DNA from: Muricauda sp. SCSIO 64092
GTDB taxonomy: Bacteria > Bacteroidota > Bacteroidia > Flavobacteriales > Flavobacteriaceae
Direction: 5' to 3'
Length of the DNA: 64,000 nt
Assembly: GCF_023016285.1 (NCBI RefSeq)
Contig: NZ_CP095413.1
Location: 1,426,001 to 1,490,000 of the forward strand
Below the pieces are notes generated by a model. The model saw only the letters and a program-made list of their open reading frames with translations, was not told where the DNA came from and made no database searches. Below are positions 9,293 to 18,955 of this stretch, piece by piece; within the stretch, counting starts at the first letter, position 1, and each line of letters starts with the position of its first letter. The position numbers were made by a program, and so were the translations under genes.

Positions 9293-10498
9293 TTAGGTAT
9301 TAACAGTTCCGTGTTGGGTATGAATAAACTTTTTATTGGCCCCCTTAAGTTTGAACAGTGAAAGGAACATGACCAAAAATGCCTTGGGCAATGTCCAAAT
9401 TGCAGTAAAGGTCGACTTGCTGTAAAACTTTTTGGGAACGGCCATTATAAAGGCCAGGATAGTAAGTGCTGCGGTGAGGTGCCATAGGTACGATGGAACA
9501 ATTAACCAGTCCATGGGGAAGAATACATCCATGGCCGTATATACGGTTGCAAAACAAAAAACAAGTCCCAGTAACAGAATCCTGGGAGGGGATATCATTT
9601 GATACACCTTATCCGCAAAATCCAGGTTTCCCTTGGTCACCAGCTCTTTGGTTCCCTCCCAAACAAAGCGCTTGAAATAAATAAATTGGGCAGAAAGCCA
9701 ACGCTTACGCTGATTGGCAAAAACCTCGGTTTTTTGGACCTTCTCATCAAGGACCAAAGCATCATGAAGGTATTCTATTTGATTTCGGTCCCTCAATAGC
9801 TTTAATTCCAATTCCTTATCAAAACCACCAACCGCATTGACCTTGGCCATGGTAGACTTGAAAAAATGGTAATCAAAAGCCATTCCCGACCCAATTAAGG
9901 CGGAAGACAGTCCCAATACACGATGCCCTTTTCTGAAGATATGGTTATTTACTTCTTCGCTAATGGCATCCAGAATCGCGAACGAGGTATTGGTGTTCTT
10001 GGCAATGCGATGCCCTTGCACCACTTTATAGCCCTTATTGAATGCCTCATTGATGCGTTCAATAAAATCGAACTCCATAATATTGTCGGCATCCAAGATC
10101 AGGGCCACATGATAGTGGTCACCAATAACCTCCATGGCCTTATTTAGGGCTTTGGATTTTGTGCTTTTCTCAAAGGAAACCTCCACCAGTTTTATAGGGA
10201 GCTTTCTTAATTTTTGCAAGGTCAATTCCTGAAAGGAATCCGCAATGACCACTACGTCAAAAAGTTCCTCGGAATAGCTTTGTTCCAGTGCTCTCCTGGC
10301 AACTTCAACAATTACATTGTCTTCTTTATAACCTGGTATTAAAACGGCAAATTTCCGTTGTTTTTGAATGATGCTTTCCCTTTGCCTGGGTTTGAACAAG
10401 CCCGCAAAAGCGAATACGAAAACATAAATGGATGCAAAGCCAAAGTATGCCAATACCACTATTTCCAAGACATTGGCCAAAATTTGCAGTGCATCCAT
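9293..10498 (-). CDS. Membrane glycosyltransferase family 2
   Basis: This 401-residue protein has an N-terminal membrane helix (about 8-32), a GT-A domain with AVLIPGYKEDNVI, the acidic motif LILDADNIME (DAD at about 134-136), QNRKR-like LRDRNQIEYL and KRWLSAQFIYF. The last resembles the QxxRW region of cellulose-synthase-like transferases. Three C-terminal membrane helices follow (about 300-385). The topology suggests coupling of transfer with membrane acceptor handling. It follows the UDP-glucuronate decarboxylase gene by 23 bp. Whether it is processive is unresolved. Confidence 0.84.
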   Translation of the reverse strand: MDALQILANVLEIVVLAYFGFASIYVFVFAFAGLFKPRQRESIIQKQRKFAVLIPGYKEDNVIVEVARRALEQSYSEELFDVVVIADSFQELTLQKLRKLPIKLVEVSFEKSTKSKALNKAMEVIGDHYHVALILDADNIMEFDFIERINEAFNKGYKVVQGHRIAKNTNTSFAILDAISEEVNNHIFRKGHRVLGLSSALIGSGMAFDYHFFKSTMAKVNAVGGFDKELELKLLRDRNQIEYLHDALVLDEKVQKTEVFANQRKRWLSAQFIYFKRFVWEGTKELVTKGNLDFADKVYQMISPPRILLLGLVFCFATVYTAMDVFFPMDWLIVPSYLWHLTAALTILAFIMAVPKKFYSKSTFTAIWTLPKAFLVMFLSLFKLKGANKKFIHTQHGTVNT

Positions 10499-10521
10499 CG
10501 GTTTTCCTATTTACAACTTAA

Positions 10522-11490
10522 CTATATACTTACCAATTCTTTAATGGTCTTGTCCTTTAACATCCCATCAAAATAGGCTATGGTTTCCTTTAACCCATCC
10601 CTAAGTTCTACTGTTGGCTTCCAGTCCTTAAGCCTTTCCTTGGCCAGGGTGATGTCCGGTTTGCGCTGCATGGGATCATCCGACGGCAGTGGTAAATGGA
10701 CAATTTTGGACTTGGATTCCGTTAGATCAATAATGTTTTCAGCGAGCTCAAGCATGGTGAACTCCCTTGGATTTCCAATATTAATGGGGCCAATGAACCC
10801 GTCTTCCGTACCCATCATTTTAATCATTCCGTCCACTAGGTCAGTGACATATTGAAAGCTCCTGGTCTGTGTACCGTCACCAAAAACGGTGATGTCCTTC
10901 CCTTGAAGGGCCTGCATGATAAAGTTGGAAACCACCCGACCATCATCCGGCTCCATTCTAGGACCGTAGGTATTGAAAATCCTAATAATCTTCACCAAGA
11001 CCCCATTGGATTGATGGTAGTTCACAAAAAGGGATTCTGCACATCGCTTTCCCTCATCATAGCAGGAGCGAATACCGATGGGGTTAACATGGCCCCAATA
11101 ATCCTCCGGTTGCGGGTGTACCTCCGGATCCCCGTATACTTCGCTTGTTGATGCCTGCAAAATCTTGGCGTTGATCCGTTTTGCCAATCCCAACATATTA
11201 ATGGCCCCCAGTACGGAAGTTTTAATGGTCTTTATTGGATTGTATTGATAATGTACCGGTGAGGCAGGACATGCCAGATTGTAAATCTCATCCACCTCAA
11301 TGAAGTAAGGTAGGGTTACATCATGTCTTATTAACTCAAAATACGGGTTGTCCATTAAATGGACTATTTTACTCTTCCTTCCCGTAAAATAATTGTCCAT
11401 ACAAACCACTTCATTCCCCTCATTTAGAAGTCGTTCGCACAAATGTGATCCTACAAATCCTGCACCTCCGGTTACTAATATTCTTTTCAT
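10522..11490 (-). CDS. uxs: UDP-glucuronate decarboxylase (UDP-xylose synthase)
   Basis: Extended short-chain dehydrogenase of 322 residues that oxidises and decarboxylates UDP-glucuronate to UDP-xylose with bound NAD. Visible motifs are [17 protein letters not shown] at the N-terminus, the catalytic [17 protein letters not shown] region, and [11 protein letters not shown], where Tyr and Lys form the catalytic pair and the surrounding sequence is characteristic of UXS rather than of epimerases. It follows ugd by 24 bp, so the two enzymes convert UDP-glucose to UDP-glucuronate and then UDP-xylose. A bifunctional ArnA-type role is unlikely, as no formyltransferase domain is present. Confidence 0.93.
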   Translation of the reverse strand: MKRILVTGGAGFVGSHLCERLLNEGNEVVCMDNYFTGRKSKIVHLMDNPYFELIRHDVTLPYFIEVDEIYNLACPASPVHYQYNPIKTIKTSVLGAINMLGLAKRINAKILQASTSEVYGDPEVHPQPEDYWGHVNPIGIRSCYDEGKRCAESLFVNYHQSNGVLVKIIRIFNTYGPRMEPDDGRVVSNFIMQALQGKDITVFGDGTQTRSFQYVTDLVDGMIKMMGTEDGFIGPINIGNPREFTMLELAENIIDLTESKSKIVHLPLPSDDPMQRKPDITLAKERLKDWKPTVELRDGLKETIAYFDGMLKDKTIKELVSI

Positions 11491-11514
11491 CCCTTATGTT
11501 TGATTATTGTTTGA

Positions 11515-12867
11515 TTAGGCATTTGCCGATTCCCCAACGGTACTATGGATGGCTTCCCTACCAATACTATAGTAGTTGAAGCCGTACTCTGCCATTTCTT
11601 CCGGGTCATAAACATTTCTACCATCAAAAATGGTCTTCTCGTTCATCAGCTTTTCAAGAATCCTGAAGTTGGGCATCCTAAACTCCGACCATTCCGTGAC
11701 CAGAATCAGGGCATCTGCATCAATACATACGTCATACTCATCCTTGGCATACGCTATTTTATCTCCAAGAATCCGTTCAGCCTCATGCATCGCTACCGGG
11801 TCATAGGCCCTAATACCAGCACCCAATGCCAGTAATTGCTCTATGATGACCAGTGATGGTGCTTCGCGCATATCATCCGTTTTTGGTTTAAATGCCAAGC
11901 CCCATAGGCCAAATTGTTTGCCTTTGAGATTGTCCCCAAAATGCTTTTTGATTTTTTCGACCAAAGTGGTTTTCTGACGATAGTTCACTGCTTCCACAGC
12001 TTTTAGTACCTCCAGTGAATGGCCATATTCATCCGCAGTCCTTACCAATGCCTGAACATCTTTGGGGAAACAACTTCCCCCGTATCCTGTTCCCGGATAA
12101 ATGAATTTATTCCCTATCCTGGAATCTGAACCGATACCTTTCCTCACCAAATCAACATTGGCACCCACCAACTCACAGAGGTTGGCAATATCGTTCATAA
12201 AGCTGATCTTGGTAGCCAACATGGAGTTTGCGGCGTACTTGGTCATTTCCGATGAAAAAATATCCATAAACAACAGCGGATGTCCATTCATCAAATACGG
12301 CTTGTAAAGACGTTTCATCACCTTTTCGGCACGTTTGCTTTCTATACCGACCACGATACGGTCCGGTTTAAGAAAATCGTCCACGGCACTTCCTTCTTTT
12401 AAAAACTCCGGGTTGGAGGCAACATCAAAAGGGATTCTCACCCCTCTTTTGACCAATTCTTCCTCTATTGCTGCCTTCACTTTAAAAGAAGTTCCAACAG
12501 GTACTGTACTTTTGGTGACAATTACCTTATAATTCTCCATATGCTGCCCGATCTCACGTGCTACGCCCAAAACGTATTTCAGATCTGCACTACCATCCTC
12601 ATCCGGAGGAGTGCCCACTGCAATGAATACGGCATCCGCATCCTTGATTCCTTTTTCCAGACTTGTTGTAAAAGAGATTCTACCTTTGTCAAGGTTTCGC
12701 TCCAAAAGGGTATCCAAACCAGGTTCATAAATGGGAACCTCCCCGTTACGAAGCATCTCTACCTTCTTTTTGTCAATATCCACGCAGACAACGTTTACGC
12801 CCGTTTCCGCGAAACAAGTACCGGTAACCAGACCTACATAGCCCGTGCCAACAACTGCAATATTCAT
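11515..12867 (-). CDS. ugd: UDP-glucose 6-dehydrogenase
   Basis: Oxidises UDP-glucose to UDP-glucuronate using two NAD+. The 450-residue protein has the N-terminal NAD-binding motif GTGYVGLVTGTCFAE, the conserved SNPEFLKEG, and the catalytic cysteine in YGGSCFPKD. The C-terminal domain has LWGLAFKPKTDDMREAPS. It is the first gene of the seven-gene operon down to 5063. The ATG lies 26 nt downstream of a -7-like box of promoter B, so it appears co-regulated with rfbB and the export operon. Product could feed both uxs and direct glucuronosyl transfer. Confidence 0.97.
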   Translation of the reverse strand: MNIAVVGTGYVGLVTGTCFAETGVNVVCVDIDKKKVEMLRNGEVPIYEPGLDTLLERNLDKGRISFTTSLEKGIKDADAVFIAVGTPPDEDGSADLKYVLGVAREIGQHMENYKVIVTKSTVPVGTSFKVKAAIEEELVKRGVRIPFDVASNPEFLKEGSAVDDFLKPDRIVVGIESKRAEKVMKRLYKPYLMNGHPLLFMDIFSSEMTKYAANSMLATKISFMNDIANLCELVGANVDLVRKGIGSDSRIGNKFIYPGTGYGGSCFPKDVQALVRTADEYGHSLEVLKAVEAVNYRQKTTLVEKIKKHFGDNLKGKQFGLWGLAFKPKTDDMREAPSLVIIEQLLALGAGIRAYDPVAMHEAERILGDKIAYAKDEYDVCIDADALILVTEWSEFRMPNFRILEKLMNEKTIFDGRNVYDPEEMAEYGFNYYSIGREAIHSTVGESANA

Positions 12868-12893
12868 TTTTAGGTTTTTTCGTTAATTAATTG

Positions 12894-12959
12894 TAAATAT
12901 TATCTTACAATCTTAAGATTGGAAAATTATGTTGTGAATCGCTTCAATAACGTTGTTAA
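12894..12959 (-). promoter_or_regulatory. Promoter B (ugd) with clear 21-bp direct repeat
   Basis: On the minus strand, TTAACAACGT (12959-12950) and TTCACAACAT (12938-12929) form a direct repeat with 21-bp period, 8 of 10 bases identical. After a further 27 bp comes AATATTTA (12901-12894), a weak -7 box, then 26 nt to the ugd ATG. Two helical turns between repeats is the usual form of LytTR-type operators. The overall architecture equals that of promoters A, C and D. Confidence 0.65.
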
Positions 12960-13005
12960 GCATTCACTTTGAGCGTTTTTTTTTATAGTGGGATTTCCTT
13001 AAAGG

Positions 13006-13905
13006 TTACGTCCTTACGGCCCTATGGTTTTTAAGGTTCCAAAAAATAGCTTCCCAAAACGCCTTTAAATGCCTGAATTCCCTTTTTAACACAAAGCCTG
13101 CCATGTTCTTTGGAATGGAGATGAATAGCTGAAAGAACATGCTTACGGCAAGCTGAAACGGTTTAAAATTCCTTCTCGCAAACAAGATCCTGTTCCTTGA
13201 AATGTAATAGGTCTTTAGCGGACTGAACTTTCCGGTCGAAAGGGATTCCTTATGAAGGATATAGGACTTGGGCTGATAGTACACTTTATAGCCTGCCCGC
13301 TTTATTTGTTCTGCCCAATCGTGCTCTTCGTAATACAGAAAGTACACTTCCGTCATCATTCCAACTTTTTCCACCACCCGCTTCGGTACCATCATTGCAG
13401 CCCCGTGTATGGAATTGGTTTCCCCTTCCCTGTCAAACCTACCGTCGTCTTTCTGATGGTATCCGATACTATTGTTCCTAATGGTCCAATGGTTCATGGG
13501 CGTATAACCCGCGTACTGTATTAAATTGGCGTCCCAGTGAAATTTGATTTTAGGGCTCACCATCCCTATGGCACTATTGCTCTCCAGGGTCTCCACCAAA
13601 GGCCCTATGCATTCCTTGGGAACAATGGTATCATTGTTTATAAAGAACAAATACGCTCCTTTTGCAACGCGGACACCCAGATTATTACCTCCGGCAAAAC
13701 CCAGGTTTTCCTTGCTCTTTATCAGGTTGACCTGGGGAAACTTTTCCTTGATGATATCTGGATCATCATTTGGGGATGCATTGTCCACCACAATGACCTC
13801 CAAGTTCGAATAGTTGACATCCTTGAGCGACTCCAGCATATCCAGGGTTACCTGGGATTCATTGTAATTGATCGTAATTATCGAAACCAATGGTTGTGTT
13901 TTCAT
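13006..13905 (-). CDS. Glycosyltransferase family 2 (rhamnosyltransferase-like)
   Basis: This is a 299-residue GT-A transferase with SIITINYNESQVTLDMLESL at the N-terminus, VVDNASPNDD, FINNDTIVPKE (acidic metal-binding region) and a C-terminal YEEHDWAEQIKRAGYKVYY motif that carries the catalytic-base region. The NNDT form and the EEHDW motif are common in rhamnosyltransferase-annotated members, and rhamnose is made by rfbBACD nearby, but donor specificity cannot be proven from sequence. It is the last gene of the export/assembly operon, 1 bp after the polymerase stop. Confidence 0.88.
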   Translation of the reverse strand: MKTQPLVSIITINYNESQVTLDMLESLKDVNYSNLEVIVVDNASPNDDPDIIKEKFPQVNLIKSKENLGFAGGNNLGVRVAKGAYLFFINNDTIVPKECIGPLVETLESNSAIGMVSPKIKFHWDANLIQYAGYTPMNHWTIRNNSIGYHQKDDGRFDREGETNSIHGAAMMVPKRVVEKVGMMTEVYFLYYEEHDWAEQIKRAGYKVYYQPKSYILHKESLSTGKFSPLKTYYISRNRILFARRNFKPFQLAVSMFFQLFISIPKNMAGFVLKREFRHLKAFWEAIFWNLKNHRAVRT

Positions 13906-13906
13906 A

Positions 13907-15379
13907 CTATTTGATTACAGTTTCTTCCAACAATCCTTTTTCCTTTAAAATTTGCTTGTCCAACCTGGGTGCGATGAACATAAATACCATTCCCGTATAC
14001 ATTAAGATACATGTGGGAAATTGTCCAAAAACACCGTTTCCATAAGATGCCAACATAATGCCCGCCATCCCGCAGACCAATGCCGTAATTTGACCTTTGA
14101 GCCAATCATCCCGAATTTTATACATCACATTATACGCTCCTGTAACCAGGACAAAGAACAAAATGAACAGGTGCAGGTACAATCCCACAATCCCAGTGTC
14201 TGCCCAAACGGCCACAAACCAACTGTCCGTTGCCGTATTGGCCAAAAATGTATTGGGTGAAAAACGTTTCCCCCAGTTGCCCGTGGAACCAATTCCACCT
14301 CCAAGTGGCCGAGTAGCCAGGTATCCTTTTAATTTGGCCTGGTTGATCCTCCTCATTTCGAGCGAGGCATCATTTGGATCAAATGCCGTTCGCATTCGTC
14401 GAATTTGATCATTGTTGTTCCCTATTGTGGTGTACTTGAAAAAGACAAAGACACTAATGCCCGCAATGATTCCCAATACGATGCTCGGCATGTGTTTTCT
14501 AACCAAAATGAACATGACACCTCCCATTGCAGGAACGGCAATTGCCCCACGTGTTCCAGAAATCATCATTCCCCATAATCCTGCCATCGCCACGATTGCA
14601 CAGAAAATTTGGAATTTTCTGTTTTTGGCAAATAGGGCCAATATTCCAAAGACCACACCCGTATGACCTTGCGAAGCACCAAATTGACCCGCATCGGAAT
14701 AAAAAGAGAATATCCGTAGCTTCCCAAAAAGTACGTGGGTTACATCGCCCCCTGCGTCCAACCAAGCTTGCTCATAGGGGTCTACCCCAAAAATGAGCTG
14801 TTGCATTCCTTTAAGGGTCGCCAAAAAGGACAGGGTTCCCCAAATGATAAAGAATATCCTTAAATCGTTGGGCCTATTGAACAAGATGAACACCAGCGGT
14901 ATAAAAAGCCACTGATATAAAGCCAATCCCCGCATGGCATAAAACCAGGCCGCAACACTTACCGCTTCTGGATTTACGATCTGTAATACCGCGTAACCAA
15001 ACCATATGGACACCAGGAGCGTTAATTGCGAACTTGCCCTGTTCCAGGGAACTTTAACTTTAAATGCTTTAAAGAACAGTGCCAAATACATGAGCACCAT
15101 CATCCCATCCATTAAAAGGCCCCAGGTCATTGGAATGTACCTGCCAATACCAAGGACAAAGAAATTGAAGATGAGAACCGTAATGATCCCTATTCTGGGA
15201 TTGACAAACAAAGCCCCAACGTACACGGCCACCATTGGAAGTACGACTATGGCAATCGCGGCAACCAATCCCCTTGTTGCAGTAAGATGGGCCGTAATGA
15301 TGACCACGGACAACAGCAGTAAAATGGGAATGGGCTTCCGCATTTTCTCTGCACCTGATGTCGTCAAAACCGGGTTCAT
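13907..15379 (-). CDS. O-antigen ligase/polymerase family membrane protein (Wzy-like)
   Basis: The 490-residue polytopic protein has about 11-12 hydrophobic helices and a large non-cytoplasmic loop between about residues 190 and 250 and another at about 330-390 (ATRPLGGGIGSTGNWG). This resembles the Wzy_C/O-antigen-ligase fold in which loop Arg and His residues contact the lipid-linked glycan. Adjacent flippase and Wzc-like genes indicate Wzx/Wzy-dependent assembly, so it is most likely the polymerase. Its ATG overlaps the flippase stop (ATGA). Ligase function is an alternative that sequence alone cannot exclude. Confidence 0.8.
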   Translation of the reverse strand: MNPVLTTSGAEKMRKPIPILLLLSVVIITAHLTATRGLVAAIAIVVLPMVAVYVGALFVNPRIGIITVLIFNFFVLGIGRYIPMTWGLLMDGMMVLMYLALFFKAFKVKVPWNRASSQLTLLVSIWFGYAVLQIVNPEAVSVAAWFYAMRGLALYQWLFIPLVFILFNRPNDLRIFFIIWGTLSFLATLKGMQQLIFGVDPYEQAWLDAGGDVTHVLFGKLRIFSFYSDAGQFGASQGHTGVVFGILALFAKNRKFQIFCAIVAMAGLWGMMISGTRGAIAVPAMGGVMFILVRKHMPSIVLGIIAGISVFVFFKYTTIGNNNDQIRRMRTAFDPNDASLEMRRINQAKLKGYLATRPLGGGIGSTGNWGKRFSPNTFLANTATDSWFVAVWADTGIVGLYLHLFILFFVLVTGAYNVMYKIRDDWLKGQITALVCGMAGIMLASYGNGVFGQFPTCILMYTGMVFMFIAPRLDKQILKEKGLLEETVIK

Positions 15380-16722
15380 GATGCCAAGTGTGTCTTAAGG
15401 TTTTTAAAAAATAAAAGGCTTTCCGAAAAAATATGGCGAATGTGAATCTCCAGTTCCTTCCGTAGGAAAAAGAAGCCCAGGAAAATTCCTATTAGGGTAA
15501 ACAATACGGTTCCAACCGCAACGCCCACCAAGCTTTTGAACACAAAGACGGCAATTAAATCAAAAATGATATTGGCCAATGTCATCACAATGACCTTGTA
15601 TAGATTATATTTAGGACGATTGAGGCTATCCAACAACACCCCCGTGAAACGGTCAACGGGCAAGAGCATGACATATAGGGTAAATACCCTGAATATTAAA
15701 GTCAACAGTTCCAATGAATCCAGGTATTCCGCCCCCCCTAAAATCAAAACCAGGTACTCCGCAAAAACAAAACCTAAAATCGCTATGGGAAAGAATAAAA
15801 AGGTAACCGCTCCGGAATACGTGTAAAATATTTTTCGCGCCCCTGTTTTATCGCCATCCAAACATTTTTTGGACATTCGTGGATAGGCCGTCATGGAGAA
15901 ACTATGCAGGGGTATACCCAACAAATCCGTTAGTTTTAAAGGAATGGCATACATGGCTATTCCTGCCGAACCCAAAAATGGGCTCAATCCAATGATAAAA
16001 GTATCTGCGCTTTTTAATAGGCTGGAACTGATTAAGGTTCCCATAGAGTATTTTCCAAAGTTGACCAATTCCTTCTCCGTCTTTCTCCTTGCCATGGCCA
16101 AGTAGATCAGTCCGTCCCATTTTTTTAGGGTACACCAAAAACCGGAAATTAAGTTTACAACCAGATTTGCAATGATTATGGGAACCAACCCCAATTGTAC
16201 GGTCAAATAGTTCACCAATAGAAAAAAGAGGAACAGCCCAACGTTGGACAACCTAACCCACATCATTCTCTGAAACTGTTGTTCCGCCTGGAAAAGGGCC
16301 ATTGCATTGTTCCAGCTTAGGTTGGACAATGCCAGTAACGGATACCAAATAAGAAATAGGTCATACCCATTGTTAATTGAGGTCCCAAAACTTTCCTTTA
16401 GTATCCACAATCCCCAACAAACTATGGAAATCAATAGGAGTAGTACAAGATTGATCCTGAATGTGGAGCCCAATATTGTTTTTTGCCTGTTTTCATCCGC
16501 ATTGGAAAGCGCGCGTACCGCCGCTGTTCTTGTAAGGCCAAACCTGAGCAAATCAACAAAGGTCGCCAAGGTGATAAACAAGACCCAATCCCCAAATTGC
16601 TCTTTCTCCAATTGGCGTGTGAGTAACATAAAGCTCAACAATCCGGCAAAAGCTACACTCACGTTGGACAGCAGTGAGGATAAATTCTTCTCCTTCCCTA
16701 TTTTCTTGATCCTGGCCCACAT
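15376..16722 (-). CDS. Oligosaccharide flippase family protein (Wzx-like)
   Basis: Membrane protein of 448 residues with 12-14 predicted helices, of the MATE/MOP superfamily Wzx type (LLSNVSVAFAGLLSFMLLTRQL at the N-terminus is a typical first helix). It probably flips the undecaprenyl-linked repeat unit to the periplasmic face. The start chosen is the ATG that overlaps the stop of the upstream wzc-like gene as TAATG (16724-16720). An in-frame extension of 18 codons upstream would run into the previous gene and lacks the family N-terminus. Confidence 0.88.
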   Translation of the reverse strand: MWARIKKIGKEKNLSSLLSNVSVAFAGLLSFMLLTRQLEKEQFGDWVLFITLATFVDLLRFGLTRTAAVRALSNADENRQKTILGSTFRINLVLLLLISIVCWGLWILKESFGTSINNGYDLFLIWYPLLALSNLSWNNAMALFQAEQQFQRMMWVRLSNVGLFLFFLLVNYLTVQLGLVPIIIANLVVNLISGFWCTLKKWDGLIYLAMARRKTEKELVNFGKYSMGTLISSSLLKSADTFIIGLSPFLGSAGIAMYAIPLKLTDLLGIPLHSFSMTAYPRMSKKCLDGDKTGARKIFYTYSGAVTFLFFPIAILGFVFAEYLVLILGGAEYLDSLELLTLIFRVFTLYVMLLPVDRFTGVLLDSLNRPKYNLYKVIVMTLANIIFDLIAVFVFKSLVGVAVGTVLFTLIGIFLGFFFLRKELEIHIRHIFSESLLFFKNLKTHLAS

Positions 16723-18953
16723 TATGCAACAGAGGTTTTGTTGAAAAATCTGAACTGTACAATCTTCTTCACCCATCTTCGGATCAAGGAACGTTTTTTG
16801 GGAAGTTCGCCCAATACGGTCTCCATCTCCAATACTTTTACACCGTTGAGTATTATGGTGGGTTCCGGTCCGGTGGTCGCCTCATTGAACAAGGCCAATG
16901 CGTTTTTGTCGGCATCCCCCCAGGCGCGATTGGCCCGTGTCACCAAAAACGTATAATCCATTGTCGATGCCAATTTTACAGGGAAAGGATTCCTTATGAT
17001 ACCTGGTATTTCCAGGATGACAAAGTCAAACGATTTATAGCCCTCCACCACCTTATCTTCAGCAAATTCCTCGACCGTTGCTATTTTGTAGAGTTGGTCA
17101 CTGATGTCGTATGTTATTTTTTGATAATCTTCCCCCGTAACCCCTATATCCGATTCATCATAGGTAACGTGCAGGGTTTTATAACCCAGTTCACACAGCT
17201 TGGCAATGAGGTGTCTACATACAAATGTTTTCCCTTCGCTTTGCTGTGTAGAAAACAACATGTTCACCACGGGCTTTTCTCCGTTCGATTTTTTAAACTG
17301 ATTTAACAATACATTTCTTGAAATGGCATTGACCGCCTTGTTCTGGATGTAGTCATAGTCAATTTTTTTGTCCGTTAAATTGATGACCGGAAATATGGAA
17401 GAAACCTGTACGCCTATTTTATCCTCTGCCCTGGCAGCTGTTTTGATATTGCCATCCAAAAACTCCAAAATGAGAATGGTCATGGCCACGAGAAGGAAAC
17501 CCACCATTCCCGCTGCTGCAACCAGCATCATGCGCTTACTGGGCTTGGGGTTTATAGGGTAATATGGAATCTCGGTCAGTTTTATATTGGATTTCAATTC
17601 CACGTTTTGTTGGCGTAGTTTTGCCAGTCCCAGACTATGTAAAAGGCTTAGATATTCCCTTTCCGCAATATCGATCTTCCTTTCCAGGCGCTTCATGGTG
17701 GCCCCCAGTGGGGAGAATTTCTGATAGAGTTCATCAAACTCCAAGCGCTTTTGTTCCATAACCTTTAACTGGGCCTTGAATCCTTCATAATCAATGGTAT
17801 TTTGCAACCAATCCGAAAGCACACTGGTGGATGCAATGCTCTTATTATCATAATCCGTTTGGTAAAGTACATCTACTTGGTCCGCCAATTCCCGTTCCAA
17901 TTGGGCAACCTCGTTCATCATTTTGGACACCTTTTGGGAGCTTTTTTCAATCTTGGTCGAATCCGTTTCAATCCCCAAGGTTTCCATTGAAATATTGAAA
18001 TTGAGCTTGGAAAGCTGCTCCCTTAAATCCATAATGCTTGAGCTGGCAATTCTTTTCCTATCATGGGTTTCCAACTTGGATTCCAAATTTTCCAGGATGG
18101 CCCTTGCTGCATGGAATTTTCGGTAAACTTCAAAATATTTGATCTCGAACTCCTCCTTTTCAGCGGCAATGTGTTTGGTCTGTTCGTAGTAGTTAATAAT
18201 GTTATGGGTACGGTTAAAATCCAACAATTCGTTTTCCGCACCCCTCAGATCCTCAGTTGAATTCTGTAGCTGCCTTTCAAAATACTTTACTACGGCATCG
18301 GATTGGTTGACTTTGATATCCGCATTCAGCTTCACAAATACATCACAAAGAATGAGCAAGGTGTTCTGGCAAATGGCAGCATCATCGGACTCATAGGCGA
18401 TATCAACAAAATCACTGTTGGAAATCCTTCTGAGTCCGATCTTCCCGGTTATCTTTTCTATACTGTAGTCCGGATGGTCAAAGTTTAGAAGCCTGTAAAT
18501 AAAATTGGAATAGTCGGAGTTTTTGAGTGTTTTGAAATTTTCATAGGTCTGTTCAATGTCCCCTTTTACTACAACTGATTTTACTTCCTCCGGCACGGTT
18601 TCCATCAACTCATTGAACTTCTTCCTTGAAATGATCTTTAAGTCGGCACTATCCTGTGCCATATGCTGTGCAAAAAGTTTAAGGCCTACCATTTCGATGG
18701 TTGTCCTGGCCTTGATAAGGTTTAAAAGGTTATCATAGGCCGTATTGGCGGCCCTAAAATCCACTTTGGTATTTTCCAGTTCAATAGTGGACCCGGAAGC
18801 GATTCCGGTGTAAATCCTTGCCTTGGAATTATAGACCTTGGGCTCATTTTTGGTAAGAAAAAAGACCAATGAGGCCAAAATGATGGGCATTACCACCAGA
18901 AGGCCAATATGTCTTAGTAACAGACGTACAAAAAAGAGCAGGTTAAACTTCAT
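16722..18953 (-). CDS. Wzc/GumC-like polysaccharide co-polymerase with degenerate kinase domain
   Basis: The 743-residue protein has an N-terminal membrane helix (about 17-38), a Wzz-type periplasmic domain with long coiled coils (about 200-450), a second helix near 475-498, and a cytoplasmic C-terminal P-loop domain. The Walker A-like motif is FSTQQSEGKTF near residue 567. The Walker B-like FVILEIPG (near 645) lacks the Asp of the usual IIDTPP, and there is no C-terminal Tyr cluster (the tail is basic: KKRSLIRRWVKK). BY-kinase activity is therefore doubtful. A role in chain-length control and export is likely. The ATG at 18953 is preferred over TTG at 18959; it lies 2 nt after the stop of the upstream gene. 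Confidence 0.87.
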   Translation of the reverse strand: MKFNLLFFVRLLLRHIGLLVVMPIILASLVFFLTKNEPKVYNSKARIYTGIASGSTIELENTKVDFRAANTAYDNLLNLIKARTTIEMVGLKLFAQHMAQDSADLKIISRKKFNELMETVPEEVKSVVVKGDIEQTYENFKTLKNSDYSNFIYRLLNFDHPDYSIEKITGKIGLRRISNSDFVDIAYESDDAAICQNTLLILCDVFVKLNADIKVNQSDAVVKYFERQLQNSTEDLRGAENELLDFNRTHNIINYYEQTKHIAAEKEEFEIKYFEVYRKFHAARAILENLESKLETHDRKRIASSSIMDLREQLSKLNFNISMETLGIETDSTKIEKSSQKVSKMMNEVAQLERELADQVDVLYQTDYDNKSIASTSVLSDWLQNTIDYEGFKAQLKVMEQKRLEFDELYQKFSPLGATMKRLERKIDIAEREYLSLLHSLGLAKLRQQNVELKSNIKLTEIPYYPINPKPSKRMMLVAAAGMVGFLLVAMTILILEFLDGNIKTAARAEDKIGVQVSSIFPVINLTDKKIDYDYIQNKAVNAISRNVLLNQFKKSNGEKPVVNMLFSTQQSEGKTFVCRHLIAKLCELGYKTLHVTYDESDIGVTGEDYQKITYDISDQLYKIATVEEFAEDKVVEGYKSFDFVILEIPGIIRNPFPVKLASTMDYTFLVTRANRAWGDADKNALALFNEATTGPEPTIILNGVKVLEMETVLGELPKKRSLIRRWVKKIVQFRFFNKTSVA

Positions 18954-18955
18954 AT

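Noticed and set aside
16723..16776. Upstream extension of the flippase by 18 residues
   Set aside because: It lies inside the wzc-like coding sequence and the TAATG overlap gives a family-typical N-terminus.
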